Shown here: piece after piece, positions 16,119 to 24,883 of the stretch
How the letters are laid out: every line of letters begins with the position of its first letter
Position numbering within the stretch: the first letter of the stretch is position 1
Assembly (NCBI RefSeq): GCF_011759605.1
Contig: NZ_JAAOYX010000002.1
Location: 310,001-374,000 of the forward strand
DNA length: 64,000 nt
Reading direction: 5' to 3'
Origin: Luteibacter sp. SG786
Lineage (GTDB): Bacteria; Pseudomonadota; Gammaproteobacteria; Xanthomonadales; Rhodanobacteraceae
Program-made: the position numbers and the translations under genes
Notes under the pieces: model-generated
The model's input: only the letters and a program-made list of their open reading frames with translations
Database searches by the model: none
What the model was told of the DNA's origin: nothing

Positions 16119-16261
16119 AGAGTCTTCGGTGTCCATCCTCGAGGCGAGTTCCGCACAAGAGAGCGGCCGAAGGCCAGATAGATAAACGGGCCGCGTCAGC
16201 GGCCCCTCCTTGCCGAACGCGGAGGACTGTCTGAGCAGCGAGGGTGGACACCGAAGGCTCT
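16119..16261 (+). repeat. ~140-bp repeat element, copy 2
   Basis: Shares the blocks GAGGCGAGTTCCGCACAAGA, CGAACGCGGAGGAC and TGTCTGAGCAGCGAGGGTGG in the same order with the reverse strand of copy 1; the terminal inverted repeat reads TTCGGTGTCC/GGACACCGAA here instead of TTGGTGTCC. The compensating changes suggest that terminal base pairing is conserved. It is probably a dispersed mobile or structured repeat. Confidence 0.8.
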
Positions 16262-16443
16262 GGCCTCACCGTCAAAGCTGACGGCGGCGCCAGCCGCTAG
16301 GACACATGCATTCGCCTTGGCGAATGAACCTTTGCAGGCCATGCCGCTCGTCACCACCAGCGTGCCGCTCATCCTCACCGCACTTTCCCCGGGCACGGGT
16401 TGGCCGCACACTGCCTCCTGGCTCGCATGGGGAGGCATCCGAA

Positions 16444-17529
16444 GTGAACTCGATCCAGAACGCCCGGCTGGCGCGGCCAGCGCTGGCGTTCGGTTTCTGG
16501 ACGCTCCTTGCGCTCTCGTACTCGATCAGCGCGGTGCTCTCCTCCATCAGCGAGGGCCGAACGCCGGATTGGTCGCGTGCGCTCGTGTGGAACCTGGCCA
16601 ACTTCTGGCTGTGGATGGTTCTGGTGCCGCTGGTCGGCTGGCTCGGGCGCCAGGCAACGGGCGCGGGCTGGCAGCGCTTCTGCGCCGTGCACGTACCGGC
16701 AAGCCTGCTGGTGGCCCTGGTGCAGATGCTGGCCCAGCTGTCGGTGTTCTGGGTCCTGTGCGGGCCTGGCCATGCGCCCGTGCATTCGCTCACCGGCTTC
16801 GTGGGCATGCAGTTCGCCTACAACTTCCACCTTGCCCTGCTCACCTACTGGCTCATCCTCGTGGTACTGCGCGGCCTGGAATCGCGACGACGGCTGCGCG
16901 ACGAACGCCTGCGCAATGCGCAGCTCGAAACGCAACTGGCGCAGTCGCAATTGCAGGCCCTGCGCATGCAATTGCAGCCGCACTTCCTGTTCAACACCCT
17001 CAATGCGATCTCCGCCCTCGCTCTGGCCGAGCCCCTGCGGGCCCGCCTGATGATCGCGCGGCTCAGCGACTTCCTGCGCATGACCCTGGAACAGCGGCAT
17101 GCGCAGCAGGTGCCGCTGTCGCAGGAAATGGAATTCCTGCGCTGCTACCTGGACATCCAGCAGGTGCGTTTCCAGGATCGCCTCTCGACGCGCCTGGACG
17201 TAGCGGACGACACACTGCGCGCCGCCGTGCCCAGCATGATCCTGCAGCCGCTGGTGGAGAACGCCCTGCGCCACGGCCTGCTTGCCAAGGCCGAGCCCGG
17301 CAAGCTGCGTGTCGCCAGCCATCGGGAAGGCCACGTGCTCCACCTTCGCGTCGACGACGACGGCCTGGGCCTGCCCCCCGGCGGGGTGAGCGAAGGCGTG
17401 GGGCTGGGCAATACGCGTGCGCGGCTCGACGTGCTGTTCGGTGCGGAAGCCACCATGGAACTGAGCCGCAACGCCGACGGCGGCACGCGCGTGGAGCTGC
17501 GCTTCCCGTTCCGCGAGTACGCGGCATGA
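16444..17529 (+). CDS. LytS-type sensor histidine kinase
   Basis: A 361-aa kinase with four hydrophobic segments in the first 145 residues, a short coiled linker, and the His_kinase motif LQPHFLFNTLNAIS with the phospho-acceptor His at residue 180. The ATPase domain follows (QPLVENALRHG, then the G box GLGLPPGG). The GTG at 16444 is chosen because GGGGAGG lies 8 bases upstream; a longer frame from 16306 has no such site. It overlaps the following LytTR regulator by 4 bases and forms a pair with it. The signal is unknown. Confidence 0.88.
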   Translation: MNSIQNARLARPALAFGFWTLLALSYSISAVLSSISEGRTPDWSRALVWNLANFWLWMVLVPLVGWLGRQATGAGWQRFCAVHVPASLLVALVQMLAQLSVFWVLCGPGHAPVHSLTGFVGMQFAYNFHLALLTYWLILVVLRGLESRRRLRDERLRNAQLETQLAQSQLQALRMQLQPHFLFNTLNAISALALAEPLRARLMIARLSDFLRMTLEQRHAQQVPLSQEMEFLRCYLDIQQVRFQDRLSTRLDVADDTLRAAVPSMILQPLVENALRHGLLAKAEPGKLRVASHREGHVLHLRVDDDGLGLPPGGVSEGVGLGNTRARLDVLFGAEATMELSRNADGGTRVELRFPFREYAA

Positions 17530-18272
17530 AGGCGATACGCACGCTGCTGGTGGACGACGAGGTCCTGGCGCGCCTGGCGCTGCGACAGGCACTCTGCGCG
17601 CACCCGGACGTGGAGATCGTCGGGGAATGCGGAAACGCGGCCGAAGCCTTGCAGGCCTATGCCGCGCTCACTCCCGACCTTCTTTTCCTCGATATCCGCA
17701 TGCCCGGCCTGGACGGTTTCGAACTGCTGGGTGAACTGAAGCCCGACACCTTGCCGATGGTCGTGTTCACCACCGCATACGACCAGCATGCGCTGCGCGC
17801 ATTCGATGCCAATGCGCTCGACTACGTGCTGAAGCCGCTCGACCAGGCACGCTTCGACCAGGCGATGGACCGCGTGCGGCGACACTGGCACGGCCTGCAT
17901 GCGAATACATCGCCAGCGGCGCCGAAGGCATCCACCGTACCGCTGCAGCGAATAAGCGTGCGCGTGGGCGAGCACGTGCGGGTGATCGCCACCGACGCCA
18001 TCGACTGGATCGAGGCGGACGGGAACTACGTGCAGATCCATCTCGGCACACAGTGTTACCTGCACCGCGACACGCTTCGCGGCCTGCTCGCCACACTCGA
18101 TCCGCAACGCTTCCTCCGCATCCACCGCGGCACGCTGGTGAACGTCGAGCGCATTCGCGAAGTGCATCCCTTGTTCCAGGGGAATGCCGAGGTCGTCCTC
18201 CACGACGGCACACGCCTCAACCTGAGCCGCCGCTTCCGTGTGCATGCCCGACGGGCGCTCGGCATCGGCTGA
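17526..18272 (+). CDS. LytTR family response regulator
   Basis: A 248-aa regulator. The receiver domain has DD at residues 10-11, the phospho-acceptor Asp56 in LFLDIRMPG, and a Lys in VLKPLD. The C-terminal LytTR DNA-binding domain (about 140-245) contains IDWIEADGNYVQIH and FLRIHRGTLVN. It is translationally coupled to the LytS-type kinase. LytTR proteins usually bind paired direct repeats, but I found no clear pair next to this operon. Confidence 0.92.
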   Translation: MKAIRTLLVDDEVLARLALRQALCAHPDVEIVGECGNAAEALQAYAALTPDLLFLDIRMPGLDGFELLGELKPDTLPMVVFTTAYDQHALRAFDANALDYVLKPLDQARFDQAMDRVRRHWHGLHANTSPAAPKASTVPLQRISVRVGEHVRVIATDAIDWIEADGNYVQIHLGTQCYLHRDTLRGLLATLDPQRFLRIHRGTLVNVERIREVHPLFQGNAEVVLHDGTRLNLSRRFRVHARRALGIG

Positions 18273-18393
18273 AAGCACCCTTCGCCCGCGACGCGTTCCG
18301 CTTGCCGCCGCGATACGACCGTTCGTCACAAACCCGGCGCGAACACCCCGGTGACGGTCCATCCTGCATGCTCGCCCCACAAGGAAGCCATGC

Positions 18394-19380
18394 ATGACTT
18401 CGCACCGTATCGCCTGGACCATGGCACTGGCCCTCTCTTGCCATGCCGCCTGCGCCGGCGACCTGCTCGCCCCGGGCATGGTTTCCACCGGCCTTCAGGA
18501 AACCACCGCCGCCGTATCGCCCGACGGCAACACGCTGGTCTTCATGCGCTCCGATCTGGCGGAGAAGGACGATACCCTGCTGCTGTCCCGACGCCAGGGA
18601 GGGCAATGGTCCACGCCCGAGGTGCCTACGTTCTCGGGCGAGTGGCACGACTCCGAGCCCACGTTCTCACCGGATGGTCGCCGCCTGTATTTCGTGTCCA
18701 ACAGACCACCGCACTCCGGTGACGCACCGCTTGTCGCCGAAATGGGCGGACACCGTTTTCCGGGGACGAACCTCTGGTACGTGCCGCGCGAGACGAACGG
18801 CCGTTGGGGCAACCCCGTGCACGTCGATGGCGCGCTCAACGACGGCGCCATGATCTACAACCCATCGGTCGCCGCCAACGGCGACGTGTATTTCTCCGCA
18901 CACCGTGCCGATTCCGGCAGATTGTTCCAGATCTATGTGTCGCGCCAGACCCCGCAGGGCCTCGCGCCGCCACAGCGTGTCGAGCTCGGCGACATGACCC
19001 GGAATCGCATGGACCCGGCCATCGATCCTGGCCAGCGCTTCATCGTCTACGCCGGCGACGAAGGCGACTCACTCGGTCGCGCCGACCTCTACATCGCCTT
19101 CCGCGAAGCGGACGGACACTGGGGCAAACCCGAGCACCTCGCCGGCGACGTGAACAGCGAGGGACTCGAAAACGCCCCGTCGCTCGGCCCCCATTTCGGC
19201 GAACTGTATGTCGCCAGCGATCGCCAACCGGCAGCAACGTTTCCCAAGAAGCGCGACGATGCAAACTCGTTGCAGCAAAGGCTGTCCGGACCACTGAACG
19301 GTTCGCGCAACCTGTGGCGGTTCGATATTTCGGACGTGCTGCGGCGGCATGGCCTCAAGGACGAGGAAACGGCCCGATGA
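18394..19380 (+). CDS. Exported TolB-like beta-propeller protein
   Basis: A 328-aa protein with a signal peptide ending near CHAACAG and repeated PD40/TolB-like blades (AAVSPDGNTLVFMRSD, PTFSPDGRRLYFVSNRP, VYFSAHR, LYVASDRQ). It is probably periplasmic and used for binding rather than catalysis. It lies 121 bases after the LytTR regulator in the same direction and may be its target; no promoter is obvious to me. A small frame overlaps its end by 4 bases. Confidence 0.8.
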   Translation: MTSHRIAWTMALALSCHAACAGDLLAPGMVSTGLQETTAAVSPDGNTLVFMRSDLAEKDDTLLLSRRQGGQWSTPEVPTFSGEWHDSEPTFSPDGRRLYFVSNRPPHSGDAPLVAEMGGHRFPGTNLWYVPRETNGRWGNPVHVDGALNDGAMIYNPSVAANGDVYFSAHRADSGRLFQIYVSRQTPQGLAPPQRVELGDMTRNRMDPAIDPGQRFIVYAGDEGDSLGRADLYIAFREADGHWGKPEHLAGDVNSEGLENAPSLGPHFGELYVASDRQPAATFPKKRDDANSLQQRLSGPLNGSRNLWRFDISDVLRRHGLKDEETAR

Positions 19381-19589
19381 GCAAGGCGCATGTCATCTGC
19401 GCCCTCCTTCCAGTGCTCGTCGTGTCATCCGGCTTGCCTTTCTACACGTCGACTTCTCCGACGCAGGGCGACAACCAGCTCGAAGGCATGTGCCGGACAC
19501 TTGCGAGGCGCGTCGGGGAAGAGATCCACGATGGCGTCCTGCTCCTCGACAGACTTGGGCTGGGCTGGATCGTCGGCGCGGAGGATTAG
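19377..19589 (+). CDS. Small exported hypothetical protein
   Basis: A 70-aa frame starting with an ATG that overlaps the previous stop (ATGA). The N terminus (MSKAHVICALLPVLVVSSG) looks like a signal peptide and the rest is a mixed region with EEIHDGVLLLDRLGLGWIV. No family is recognised. Support comes only from the coupled start and the signal-like N terminus, so it may not be a real gene. Confidence 0.4.
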   Translation: MSKAHVICALLPVLVVSSGLPFYTSTSPTQGDNQLEGMCRTLARRVGEEIHDGVLLLDRLGLGWIVGAED

Positions 19590-19608
19590 CGTTAATGCCG
19601 GGCGCCCG

Positions 19609-19648
19609 TTGATTTTTCCCAACTCATGCAATATATAAAGTTGCATGA
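19609..19648 (+). promoter_or_regulatory. Promoter and Rrf2 operator of a leaderless transcript
   Basis: TTGATT at 19609-19614, 17 bases, then TATATA at 19632-19637. The inverted repeat TCATGCAA-N9-TTGCATGA (19624-19648) is perfect, spans the -10 box and includes the start codon at 19645. The predicted transcription start falls on or next to that ATG. Bound repressor would block both promoter and start, suggesting autoregulation. Confidence 0.7.
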
Positions 19649-20109
19649 AACGAGACAGTCGCTTGTCGGGCGTGCTCCACGTCCTTCTGCATATGGCCGA
19701 GACCGGGGGTCCGGTCACATCCGAGGCCATGGCCAGAGCCATGCAGACCAACCCCGTCGTCGTCCGCCGGACCATGGCGGGCCTTCGCGATATGGGCTTC
19801 GTGCGCTCGGAAAAAGGACACGGCGGGGGCTGGACGATGGCGCGAGACCTCGCCTCGATAACCCTGCGCGACGTTTACACGGCCCTCGGCGCACCCGAGC
19901 CTTTCGCACTGGGCCATCGCACCGAATCGCCGGGTTGCCTCGTGGAACAGGCCGTCAATGCCGCGCTCGACGGTGCGTTTCGCGATGCCGAAGCCCTGTT
20001 GCTCGAGCGCTTCGGCGAGGTGACGCTCGCGGCGCTCAGTGCCGACTTCCACGCTCGCATGGTGGCGAGCGGGAAAACCATCGACCTGGAGAGCGCTCAT
20101 GCAGCATGA
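19645..20109 (+). CDS. Rrf2 family transcriptional regulator
   Basis: A 154-aa Rrf2-type winged-helix regulator ([19 protein letters not shown], then [17 protein letters not shown] as recognition region and [13 protein letters not shown] as wing). Only one Cys (SPGCLVEQ) follows, so it lacks the three-Cys iron-sulfur cluster of IscR/NsrR and probably senses redox or a ligand by another means, as in the YwnA-like subgroup. It overlaps the downstream oxidoreductase by 11 bases and starts inside its own operator. Confidence 0.9.
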   Translation: MKRDSRLSGVLHVLLHMAETGGPVTSEAMARAMQTNPVVVRRTMAGLRDMGFVRSEKGHGGGWTMARDLASITLRDVYTALGAPEPFALGHRTESPGCLVEQAVNAALDGAFRDAEALLLERFGEVTLAALSADFHARMVASGKTIDLESAHAA

Positions 20110-21007
20110 CGCGATCGTCATCGGCGGCAGCTTCGCCGGCCTGTCCGCCGCCATTCACATCGCCCGCGCGCGCCGTTCGGTGTGCGTCATCGACACCGGC
20201 CTTCCTCGCAATCGCTTCGCGGATGCCTCGCATGGCTTCTTCGGGCAGGATGGCGATGACCCAAAAGCCATGATCGCGAAGGCTCGTGCGCAACTTCAGC
20301 GATATCCGACCGTGCGAACGATCGCCGGCGAAGCTGTCGGTGCATCCGCCATCCCCGGCGGCTTCAAGGTTCGGCTTGCCAACGACGACGTGCTGACCGC
20401 GACCAAGCTCGTACTGGCGTTCGGCATCTCCGACGCGCTGCCCGATGTACCGGGCCTCGCGGAACGCTGGGGCAAGAGCGTGCTGCATTGCCCCTATTGC
20501 CACGGCTTCGAATATGCGGGCGGACGCCTCGGCGTGCTCCAGACGATGCCGCTGTCGGCGCATCAGGCGCAGTTGATCGCCGACTGGGGCCCGACGACGT
20601 TTTATCTCAACGGCGGCGAGGCACCCGATGCCGAGACGACGGCCAAACTGCATCGACGCGGCGTCATGATCGAGCCTGCGCCGATCGTGGAGGTTCGTGG
20701 GGAGAACACCGCCCTGTCCACGGTCGTGCTTTCGGATGGACGAGAGGTCGGGATCGATGCGCTCTTCCTCGGACCACGTACGCGGTTGAACAGTCCCATC
20801 GCCGAGCAACTCGGCTGCCTGCTCGACGAGGGCCCCTTGGGGCCCATCATTCGAACCGATGCCGCCAAGTTGACCACCGTGCCCGGCGTTTATGCCGCCG
20901 GGGATGCGGCGCGCATGTGGCATAACGCCACCTTGGCAGCGGCCGACGGTGTGACCGCGGGAACGTCGCTGCATCAGGCGTTGGTGTTCGAGCCTGCTGC
21001 AGCCTGA
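20099..21007 (+). CDS. Thioredoxin-reductase-like FAD oxidoreductase
   Basis: A 302-aa flavoprotein with the FAD-binding [11 protein letters not shown] at residues 9-19, a redox-active CPYC at residues 131-134 and the C-terminal FAD motif GVYAAGDAA. This is the low-molecular-weight thioredoxin reductase fold. The NADPH-binding GxGxxA motif is poor ([13 protein letters not shown]), so it may accept electrons differently or act in a small-molecule pathway, as in dithiol oxidases and related enzymes. It is coupled to the Rrf2 regulator, which probably controls it. Confidence 0.85.
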   Translation: MQHDAIVIGGSFAGLSAAIHIARARRSVCVIDTGLPRNRFADASHGFFGQDGDDPKAMIAKARAQLQRYPTVRTIAGEAVGASAIPGGFKVRLANDDVLTATKLVLAFGISDALPDVPGLAERWGKSVLHCPYCHGFEYAGGRLGVLQTMPLSAHQAQLIADWGPTTFYLNGGEAPDAETTAKLHRRGVMIEPAPIVEVRGENTALSTVVLSDGREVGIDALFLGPRTRLNSPIAEQLGCLLDEGPLGPIIRTDAAKLTTVPGVYAAGDAARMWHNATLAAADGVTAGTSLHQALVFEPAAA

Positions 21008-21112
21008 AGGCGGATCACCGCGAACAAGCTCTACAGGAGTTCACGGACACAACTCCGTTTGCGTATGCGTGTAAACCAATTTCGCCGCGAAGCCTGCCAC
21101 AATGACGCCGGT

Positions 21113-22111
21113 ATGACGACGACAAAAGATCCAAAGCGCGGTGTAGCGACTCCCGCACACACCGTCCCCTTCCCTTCCTCGATAAGTGTGGAGGCGCGCA
21201 CCGCATTGGAGCGACTCGTCGGGGAAGATGGCAGCGTTTTGAACGCTGCCTTCGTCACGCCTGGGCCCGACGATCATGAAGGCTGGATGCGCATGAAGGC
21301 TGCGGTCGACGGGCAATACGCGAACGCGTTGAAGGGACTCGCAGGCCGCACGCATTCGACCGTGGAAACCATCGCGATCGACGCGGCGACGGTTCATGTC
21401 GCTACGCCTGCCGCACAGAAAATGCCGGACCGCGCCTATATCGACTTCCATGGTGGCGCGTTGGTATTCGGCGGGGGCGAAGCCTGTCGCGCAGGGGCGC
21501 AGATGCAGGCCGACCAACACGCCGTGCTCTGCTATGGCGTCGACTACAGGATGCCTCCCGAACATCCCTTTCCGGCGGCCGTGGAAGACGGTGTTTCTGC
21601 TTACCGCCATGCACTCGAACGCCATGGACCGAAAAATATCGTGGTGGGCGGACGCTCTGCAGGCGGCAACATCGCCGTGGCGACATTGCTGAGGGCGAGG
21701 GACGAAGGGCTGCCATTGCCCGCCGGCCTGGTCCTGCTGTCGCCGCAGGTCGATCTGACCGAATCCGGGGACAGCTTCGCAACCCACCAACTGATCGACG
21801 TGGTGCTGCCGGGCTCGCTGAGGTCGAGCAATCTGCTCTACGCAAATGGTGCCGACCTGGCGCAGCCCGACGTGTCGCCACTGTTCGCCGATCTGACCGG
21901 CTTTCCGCCTACCTTCCTGCAATCGGGCACGCGCGACCTGTTTCTTTCGAACACCGTGCGAATGCACCGCGCATTGCGTCGGGCGGGGGTATCCGCCGAA
22001 CTGCATGTTTTCGAGGCCATGCCCCACGGCGGCTTTGGCGGCGCGACGCCGGAAGATCGCGAGTTGCAGCAGGAGATCGTCCGCTTCGTCGAGCGCTGCT
22101 GGGCGGATTAG
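21113..22111 (+). CDS. Alpha/beta hydrolase, HSL-type esterase
   Basis: A 332-aa hydrolase of the hormone-sensitive lipase family. The oxyanion HGG is in DFHGGALVFGGG, the nucleophile Ser in GGRSAGGN, the acid Asp in SGTRDLF and the His in MPHGGFGG. It probably hydrolyses short-chain esters. The ATG at 21113 (MTTTKDP) fits family length; an in-frame ATG at 21059 would add 18 unlikely residues. It is convergent with the sensor kinase gene and has no clear operon partner. Confidence 0.87.
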   Translation: MTTTKDPKRGVATPAHTVPFPSSISVEARTALERLVGEDGSVLNAAFVTPGPDDHEGWMRMKAAVDGQYANALKGLAGRTHSTVETIAIDAATVHVATPAAQKMPDRAYIDFHGGALVFGGGEACRAGAQMQADQHAVLCYGVDYRMPPEHPFPAAVEDGVSAYRHALERHGPKNIVVGGRSAGGNIAVATLLRARDEGLPLPAGLVLLSPQVDLTESGDSFATHQLIDVVLPGSLRSSNLLYANGADLAQPDVSPLFADLTGFPPTFLQSGTRDLFLSNTVRMHRALRRAGVSAELHVFEAMPHGGFGGATPEDRELQQEIVRFVERCWAD

Positions 22112-22141
22112 GCGCCGCGGCAGGTCACAGCCGGGCGATGC

Positions 22142-23458
22142 TCAGGGCAACACCACCGTTGCCACAAGCCCACCGCCTTCCCGATTCGCGAGGCGAAGAT
22201 CGCCGCCGGTCGAACGCATCAATTGCGTGGCGATAGCAAGGCCAAGACCCGCGCCGCCGGTGTCGCGGTTGCGTGACGCTTCCAGGCGATAGAACGGTTG
22301 CAGCACCTGTTCCAGTTCGTGCTCCGGTACGCCGGGGCCGCGATCCGATACCGTGACGCAGAGGCGGCCTTGCTCGTCGCGGCAGACGCCCACCTCGGCC
22401 GCCGCACCATACTTGATAGCGTTGTCGATCAGGTTGCCGAGCACACGCCGAAGCGCACGCGGTCGTACCGTGGCGACACCTTCCGCCGCAGCGGCAAGCG
22501 TGACCGGCTGGCCGACGTCCTGGTAGTCGAAGACGAGGCTCTCGAGGAATGCCGCGGTATCGATGCGTACCGGGGTTTCATCGCCGCCATGGGCGCTGCG
22601 CGCGTAGGCCACGCCTTCGCGCACGAGATGTTCCATCTCGCTGAGGTCGTCGAGGATCCTGTCACGCTCGATGCCTTCCTCCAGCGACTCCGCGCGCAGG
22701 CGCATGCGGGTGATCGGTGTCTGCAGATCGTGCGATATGGAAGCGAGGATGTGCAGCCGCTCCTTGAGGTAACGACCGATGCGGTCCTGCATGGCATTGA
22801 AGGCCATGGCCGCATGGGCAACTTCGGCGGGGCCGCTCTCGTCCACGCGCGGACCGTCGGCGGCGGGCGTCATGGATTCCGCCGCCCTCGCCAGGCGGGC
22901 CAACGGCTGCGAGGCCTGCCGCACCGCAAACCAGCCGCAGGCGAGGAGCAACACCACTTGCAGCACGAGCACGAACGGCAACCACTCGGCCAGCGGCATG
23001 ACACCGCGCGGCGTCACCACGAGCGTGAGGGGGGAACCGTCGTGGAGCGTGAGGTGCACCTGATACCGTTCGGGTGCCATGGAAAGGGTATCGCCTCGCA
23101 CCCGGTAACCCGCGCCGATCTCCTTCGCGATCATCGCCGTGACATCGCGCGAGCGCTGCGTGGCGAGCGCCACGCCGGGCTGCCCCGGGCCGAGCACGAA
23201 CCGGTAGTTGTCGCGCTGTAGCCGCGGCAACCACTGCGGGCGCTCGCTCGCGGGAAGCCTGTCGAGGATGGCTACCGACGTCCCCACCTCGTTCTCCAGC
23301 GTATTGAGCATGACGCTGGTGGCCGACTGGTAACGCTCATAGAACATGAGCCCGAACGAGAGCCCGTGCGCCAGCAGAAGACCGGCGAAAAGGATGAGGT
23401 ACATACGCGAGGTCATGCGCCGTGGCCAGGGACGCCAGCTGCGCGATGCCGCCGTCAC
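22142..23458 (-). CDS. EnvZ-type sensor histidine kinase
   Basis: A 438-aa inner-membrane kinase: a first span near residues 19-38, a periplasmic sensor of about 115 aa, a second span near 158-178, a HAMP domain, then SISHDLQTPITR with the phospho-His at 243 and an ATPase domain (NLIDNAIKYG, DRGPGVP, GAGLGLAI). A GTG start overlaps the regulator stop by 4 bases. It is the third gene of an operon with a thioredoxin-like protein and an OmpR-type regulator, divergent from the bufferin-type operon it probably controls. Confidence 0.92.
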   Translation of the reverse strand: MTAASRSWRPWPRRMTSRMYLILFAGLLLAHGLSFGLMFYERYQSATSVMLNTLENEVGTSVAILDRLPASERPQWLPRLQRDNYRFVLGPGQPGVALATQRSRDVTAMIAKEIGAGYRVRGDTLSMAPERYQVHLTLHDGSPLTLVVTPRGVMPLAEWLPFVLVLQVVLLLACGWFAVRQASQPLARLARAAESMTPAADGPRVDESGPAEVAHAAMAFNAMQDRIGRYLKERLHILASISHDLQTPITRMRLRAESLEEGIERDRILDDLSEMEHLVREGVAYARSAHGGDETPVRIDTAAFLESLVFDYQDVGQPVTLAAAAEGVATVRPRALRRVLGNLIDNAIKYGAAAEVGVCRDEQGRLCVTVSDRGPGVPEHELEQVLQPFYRLEASRNRDTGGAGLGLAIATQLMRSTGGDLRLANREGGGLVATVVLP

Positions 23459-24195
23459 CGCGCGTCCCCGTGCACGGTGACCGGCATGGCGAACACGTAG
23501 CCCTCGCTGCGCACAGTCTTGATGTACGCAGGCTCTTTCGCGTCATCCCGCAGACGTTGACGCAGGCGGCTGATCATCAGGTCGATGGAACGGTCGAAGA
23601 GCTCGGCGTCGCGCCCTTGGGTAAGGTTGAGCAGCTGGTCGCGCGACAGCACCCGCTGCGGATGATCCAGCAGCACACGCAGCAGGCGAAACTCGGCACC
23701 GCTCAACGACACCACGGTGCCCTCCTCGTCCAGCAGGTGGCGCGCCGTCGTGTCCAGTCGCCATCGACCGAACGAGATGATGTCGCTTGTTTCCGTGATG
23801 CGCAGATTGGGCGGCAGCATGCGCGTGCGGCGGATCACCGCCTTGATCCGGGCGAGCAGCTCACGTGGCGAGAACGGCTTCACCACGTAGTCGTCCGCGC
23901 CCATCTCCAGCCCGATGATGCGATCCGTCTCGTCGTCGCGCGCGGTCAGCAGCAGCACTGGCAGGGCGCGGTGCTTGCCGCTGCGCAGGTTGCGGCAGAG
24001 CACCAGTCCGTCGTCGCCGGGCATCATGATATCGAGCACCACGAGGTCGAAAGCGGACGCATCCAGTGCGGCCATCATTTCGCGGCCGTCGGCCGCACCG
24101 GTCGCGCGAAGGCCGTTCTTGCGCAGGTAGTCCACCACCCCAGTGCGGATACCGTGGTCGTCGTCGACCACGAGGATGTTGTCGGTGTGTTCCAT
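23455..24195 (-). CDS. OmpR family response regulator
   Basis: A 246-aa regulator with a receiver domain (DDDH at 11-14, phospho-Asp55 in VVLDIMMPGDD, Lys in VVKPFS) and a C-terminal winged helix (LLRVLLDHPQRVLSRDQLL, ISRLRQRLRDD). OmpR-type regulators bind tandem half-sites at 10-11-bp spacing, and such an array lies in the divergent intergenic region at 24837-24883. It follows the thioredoxin-like gene by 6 bases and overlaps the kinase gene. Confidence 0.93.
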   Translation of the reverse strand: MEHTDNILVVDDDHGIRTGVVDYLRKNGLRATGAADGREMMAALDASAFDLVVLDIMMPGDDGLVLCRNLRSGKHRALPVLLLTARDDETDRIIGLEMGADDYVVKPFSPRELLARIKAVIRRTRMLPPNLRITETSDIISFGRWRLDTTARHLLDEEGTVVSLSGAEFRLLRVLLDHPQRVLSRDQLLNLTQGRDAELFDRSIDLMISRLRQRLRDDAKEPAYIKTVRSEGYVFAMPVTVHGDAR

Positions 24196-24201
24196 ACAGG
24201 G

Positions 24202-24744
24202 TTATGCCTTGGCCAGGAGTTGGCGGATGCGCTGCTCGGTTTCCTCGTAGTTTCCCTCACCGAAGTGGCGATAGACCACCCGCCCGTCGCGATCGATGAG
24301 GTAAAGCGCGGGCCAGAACTGGTTGCCCCACGCATTCCACGTGCGCATGTCGTTGTCGGTGGCCACGGGCCAGGTGATGCCATATCGGCGGATGGCGGCA
24401 GCGACACGCGCCGGGTCGCGCTCCTCCTCGAATTCGGGTGTGTGCACGCCCACCACGACCAGCCCCTGCTTCGCATAGGTGTCGTAGAGCACCTTCGTAT
24501 GCGGAAGCACGTGCAGGCAGTTGATGCACTCATGCGTCCAGAACTCCACCAGCACCACCTTGCCGCGGAGGCCAGCCAGGGTCAGCGGCGGGGAATTGAA
24601 CCAGCGGTCGATACCGGCGAATTCGGGCGCGGCTGGAGCGGCCGCTGAATCGCCGGCGCGCGCCGCGCCCCATCCCGATGGCCAGGCCGCGGCGAACGCG
24701 AGACCCACGGCGAGAACGGCGGCGACAAGACGAATGGATTTCAT
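24202..24744 (-). CDS. Exported thioredoxin-like protein (TlpA/DipZ type)
   Basis: A 180-aa protein with a signal peptide of about 30 aa and a thioredoxin fold. WTHECINC carries the redox pair Cys73/Cys76 and resembles the periplasmic domain of DipZ-type proteins; GNQFWPALYLIDRDG includes the cis-Pro loop region. It probably reduces or relays electrons to periplasmic thiols. As first gene of the two-component operon and divergent from genes for Cys-rich exported peptides, it may keep their thiols or bound metal in a usable state; this is inference. Confidence 0.87.
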   Translation of the reverse strand: MKSIRLVAAVLAVGLAFAAAWPSGWGAARAGDSAAAPAAPEFAGIDRWFNSPPLTLAGLRGKVVLVEFWTHECINCLHVLPHTKVLYDTYAKQGLVVVGVHTPEFEEERDPARVAAAIRRYGITWPVATDNDMRTWNAWGNQFWPALYLIDRDGRVVYRHFGEGNYEETEQRIRQLLAKA

Positions 24745-24836
24745 GAGGTGACCTCGGATGGGCGCGGGAGTGGTACCCGCATGGATCCATTGGAATCCCG
24801 CGTGTTGTCTACCTCATGTCCGGGACCTTGGCTTTT

Positions 24837-24883
24837 TGTATCGGTTTGTACAAACCGACCCACTTTGTATCCGAATGTATCCG
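24837..24883. promoter_or_regulatory. Operator array with tandem TGTA half-sites and an 18-bp palindrome
   Basis: TGTATCGG (24837), TGTACAAA (24847), TGTATCCG (24866) and TGTATCCG (24876) form two pairs of direct half-sites, each at 10-bp spacing. TCGGTTTGTACAAACCGA (24841-24858) is a perfect palindrome over the first pair. The layout fits OmpR-type binding. It sits in the 247-base gap between the regulator operon and the ohr-buf operon, 109 bases before the latter. Confidence 0.7.

Larger units (their letters stand above)
15640..16443. other. Gene-poor region with an inverted repeat pair
   Basis: About 800 bases without a convincing gene. Several frames are open by chance because of high GC, but none has a ribosome site or recognisable protein. 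The stretch holds two inverted copies of a 140-bp element and, at its right end, the GGGGAGG ribosome site of the next gene. Confidence 0.6.

Noticed and set aside
15652-16275. Open minus-strand frame across the inverted repeats
   Set aside because: It reads through both repeat copies, has no ribosome site and its composition is not protein-like.
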